Below are positions 62,307 to 64,000 of a stretch of DNA of 64,000 nt, piece by piece (the stretch's first letter is position 1; each line of letters begins with the position of its first letter). Source of the DNA: Leptospiraceae bacterium (GTDB taxonomy: Bacteria > Spirochaetota > Leptospiria > Leptospirales > Leptonemataceae); contig JAOACE010000008.1 in assembly GCA_026418015.1 (NCBI GenBank), positions 124,001 through 188,000 of the forward strand, given 5' to 3'. A program made the position numbers and the translations under genes. The notes below the pieces were generated by a model. The model was not told the DNA's origin, ran no database searches, and saw only the letters and a program-made list of their open reading frames with translations.

Positions 62307-63467
62307 ATGAGTTTAGAAGAATTTCCCTTTAAAGAAAATTATATTTATCTAAATTTTTGTGGTGTTGCTCCTTTCTACAACCCAGCAAGAATCAAAAAAG
62401 AAGAATTCGAAAGAAAACATTCTCAGATGGGAGCCATGGTATTTTTGGAATATCCTAATATCCTAGATAAATTCCACGAAGCTGTGGCAAAACTACTCAA
62501 AACCAAAAAAGAAAATATTTCTTTCGTAAAAAATACAGCAGAAGGTTTATCCATCATTGCCAATGGCTATCCATTCGAATCATCCAAAGACGAAATTATC
62601 AGTTTTGTACATGAATATCCATCAAACCATTATCCATGGAAACTCCAAGAATTAAAAAAACGAGCCACTTTAAAACTAATTGCCAACAATAAAAACGTTC
62701 TGTTAAATTATCAAGAAATTTCAGACCAATATGTTTTTGGTTTTAACTTAGAAGATATAGAAAAACTGACAACACCATACACAAAAATCATCTCCATAAG
62801 TCATGTACAATTTACTTCTGGTTTTGCAGCAAACCTTAAAGAATTAGGAGAATTCTGTAAGCAAAAAAACATTGATTTAATTATTGATGCAGCTCAAAGT
62901 TTAGGAGCAATTCCTCTCTATCCCGAAGAATACAACATTTCTGCCATAGCATCTTCTGGTTGGAAATGGCTTCTTGGTCCTATTGGTAGTGGTGTCCTCT
63001 ATACCTCCGAAGCATTTCGAAATAAAATTGATTTTTCTATGGTAGGTGCAGATTTAATGATTCAAGGAATGGATTATTTGGATCATCGTTGGCAACCTTA
63101 CAAAGATGGAAGAAAATTCGAGTACAGCACAATGCCCTTAGGAGATGCCATTGCCCTAACAGAATGTATCGAAGGTCTAATTTTAAAACATCAGGTAGAA
63201 AATATCTTTAACCATATTCAAGAATTACACAAAACTTTTAAAGCAATTTGTAAGCCTTCCAACAAAATAAAATATGTAGAATTTCCCGAAGAAAATAGAT
63301 CTGGCATTCTATCGCTCATTACTGATAATCCACAAAAAATATCTGCGTTACTACGCGAAAAAAACATTATTTGTACAGTTAGAGGAAATTATTTAAGAAT
63401 AGCACCCCATATAATGATTACCCAAGAAGAAATTGCCCAAGTAGCAGAGATAATCAATAAAATATAA
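62307..63467 (+). CDS. Class V aminotransferase (cysteine desulfurase-like)
   Basis: 386-residue PLP enzyme. The PLP-binding Asp is in IIDAAQSLGAIPLYP, and the catalytic Lys220 is in SSGWKWLLGPIGSG. The N-terminal YLNFCGVAPF and the VKNTAEGLSIIANG motif are typical of class V. Substrate not clear; the group includes cysteine desulfurases, kynureninases and isopenicillin N epimerase-like enzymes. The protein has no conserved Cys loop that I can see, so desulfurase activity is doubtful. The gene ends 3 bases from the convergent ftsL-like gene. Confidence 0.85.
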   Translation: MSLEEFPFKENYIYLNFCGVAPFYNPARIKKEEFERKHSQMGAMVFLEYPNILDKFHEAVAKLLKTKKENISFVKNTAEGLSIIANGYPFESSKDEIISFVHEYPSNHYPWKLQELKKRATLKLIANNKNVLLNYQEISDQYVFGFNLEDIEKLTTPYTKIISISHVQFTSGFAANLKELGEFCKQKNIDLIIDAAQSLGAIPLYPEEYNISAIASSGWKWLLGPIGSGVLYTSEAFRNKIDFSMVGADLMIQGMDYLDHRWQPYKDGRKFEYSTMPLGDAIALTECIEGLILKHQVENIFNHIQELHKTFKAICKPSNKIKYVEFPEENRSGILSLITDNPQKISALLREKNIICTVRGNYLRIAPHIMITQEEIAQVAEIINKI

Positions 63468-63470
63468 TAA

Positions 63471-63755
63471 TTATTTTATAATAATCTTGATAATTTTTTG
63501 GTTTTCGTAATCTGGTAATGTCCCATAAATCTTCCAGTAATACATCAAAGACTCTTTATCTTTTATTTTTCTACTAGCTATCTCTGTTTTTAAAATATTA
63601 TTTCTTCTTTTTAGTTCTTTATTCTGTAATTCTAGTAAATATATTTCTCGCTGTAAAACAATAGATTCCACTTTTTTTCTAAATATAAAAATAAATAATA
63701 AAAAGATAATTATAAAAATTAAATAAATATTTATTAAATTTTTTAAACTTTGCAT
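63471..63755 (-). CDS. ftsL: FtsL-like division protein
   Basis: 94 residues: one TM helix (about 9-26) followed by a coiled coil (about 30-65) with leucines in heptads (LYLLELQNKELKRRN-like pattern). FtsL proteins have this size and topology and sit just after rsmH. Its ATG overlaps the rsmH stop by 13 bases. The sequence itself is not diagnostic; position and topology carry the call. No ftsI follows it, because the next gene is convergent. Confidence 0.6.
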   Translation of the reverse strand: MQSLKNLINIYLIFIIIFLLFIFIFRKKVESIVLQREIYLLELQNKELKRRNNILKTEIASRKIKDKESLMYYWKIYGTLPDYENQKIIKIIIK

Positions 63756-64000
63756 TGCACTACTCTTATTTTTGCAGAATGAGAAGCTGGATTAATATTT
63801 AACTCATCTTCTTGTGGAGTCAAGGGCTTTTTGGTCAATAGAACAAATCCTTGATTTTTTAAATCCTTAAATGCATTTTTTATTAACCTATCTTCGAGAG
63901 AATGAAAGCTAATAAAAACAGCAATTCCGTTAGGATTTAGTATATCCTTTAAATCTTTTAAAAGAAGTTTTAACTCTTCTAATTCTTGATTTATATAAAT
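63743..64000 (-). CDS. rsmH: 16S rRNA (cytosine1402-N4)-methyltransferase RsmH (partial)
   Basis: C-terminal 85 residues of RsmH (MraW), with the start off the right edge. The visible motifs are INQELEELKLLL, GIAVFISFHSLEDRLIKNAF, the KKPLTPQEDELNINP stretch and the ending ASHSAKIRVVQCKV, matching the RsmH hallmark SFHSLEDRxVK..F and the R/SAKLR end. It methylates N4 of C1402 in 16S rRNA. It precedes ftsL in the usual division cluster order, with a 13-base overlap. Confidence 0.9.
   Translation of the reverse strand: MYINQELEELKLLLKDLKDILNPNGIAVFISFHSLEDRLIKNAFKDLKNQGFVLLTKKPLTPQEDELNINPASHSAKIRVVQCKV

Overview
The window is AT-rich (about 30% GC by eye) and densely coding, with no gene-free stretch above about 300 bases. 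It looks like a diderm, motile spirochaete, closest in gene content to Leptospirales. The evidence is a FlaB-type flagellin, FlgG/FlgH/FlgI, relaxed spirochaetal lipoboxes on exported proteins, GspL/M/N of type II secretion, two large 7TM-HAMP-SpoIIE phosphatases and a UbiD protein of the kind used in menaquinone synthesis. No species is claimed. Both ends hold parts of the cell-division and wall cluster: murC-ftsQ-ftsA(partial) on the left and rsmH(partial)-ftsL on the right, both on the minus strand.

Layout. 1-2974: murC, ftsQ-like, ftsA. 3038-7772: OmpA-like lipoprotein, a pair of exported M16 proteins (one catalytic, one not), and an RNase Z-like hydrolase. 7758-14372: a tight minus-strand operon of a LolA-like protein, an N-acetylglutamate-synthase-like protein, a degenerate beta-lactamase-fold protein, NDH-2, hisB, hisH and hisA. 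14431-18470: a probable outer-membrane barrel, a DUF2147 protein, an unknown exported protein and a UbiD decarboxylase. 18473-26960: two tandem SpoIIE phosphatases divergent from a dnaA gene that is not in the usual dnaA-dnaN setting, then a MORN-like protein. 27070-29416: a flavin monooxygenase and an overlapping exported protein. 29437-33375: a small defence-like island with an N6-adenine methyltransferase and a DUF262/DUF1524 (GmrSD-like) protein. 33439-36096: small lipoprotein, pyrB, alpha/beta hydrolase, phasin-like protein. 36125-41150: flgG-flgH-flgI, an orphan DNA methyltransferase, a ferredoxin and flagellin. 41177-47768: mtnA, unknown, der, smpB, gspN, gspM, gspL. 47824-53312: a signalling cluster with EAL-CBS-GGDEF, a REC protein with a cyclase-like domain, a class III cyclase and a SulP anion transporter. 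53400-63467: tRNA-Ala, SDR, a 1116-residue coiled-coil GHKL protein, a MORN-like lipoprotein, a membrane protein with ParA, gatB, a glycosyltransferase and a class V aminotransferase.

The most interesting signals are as follows. A hairpin sequesters the flagellin ribosome binding site. Two TGC-N3-GCA operator-like repeats lie at the promoter of a phasin-like gene. A SulP transporter, cyclase, pseudo-receiver/cyclase and c-di-GMP protein sit in one run of genes. A nearly identical 138-bp signalling-helix segment is shared by two otherwise diverged phosphatases. A methyltransferase is paired with a DUF262/DUF1524 protein. Several genes look leaderless. Two proteins keep enzyme folds but lack the catalytic residues. 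All functional calls come from reading motifs by eye; no database search was run.
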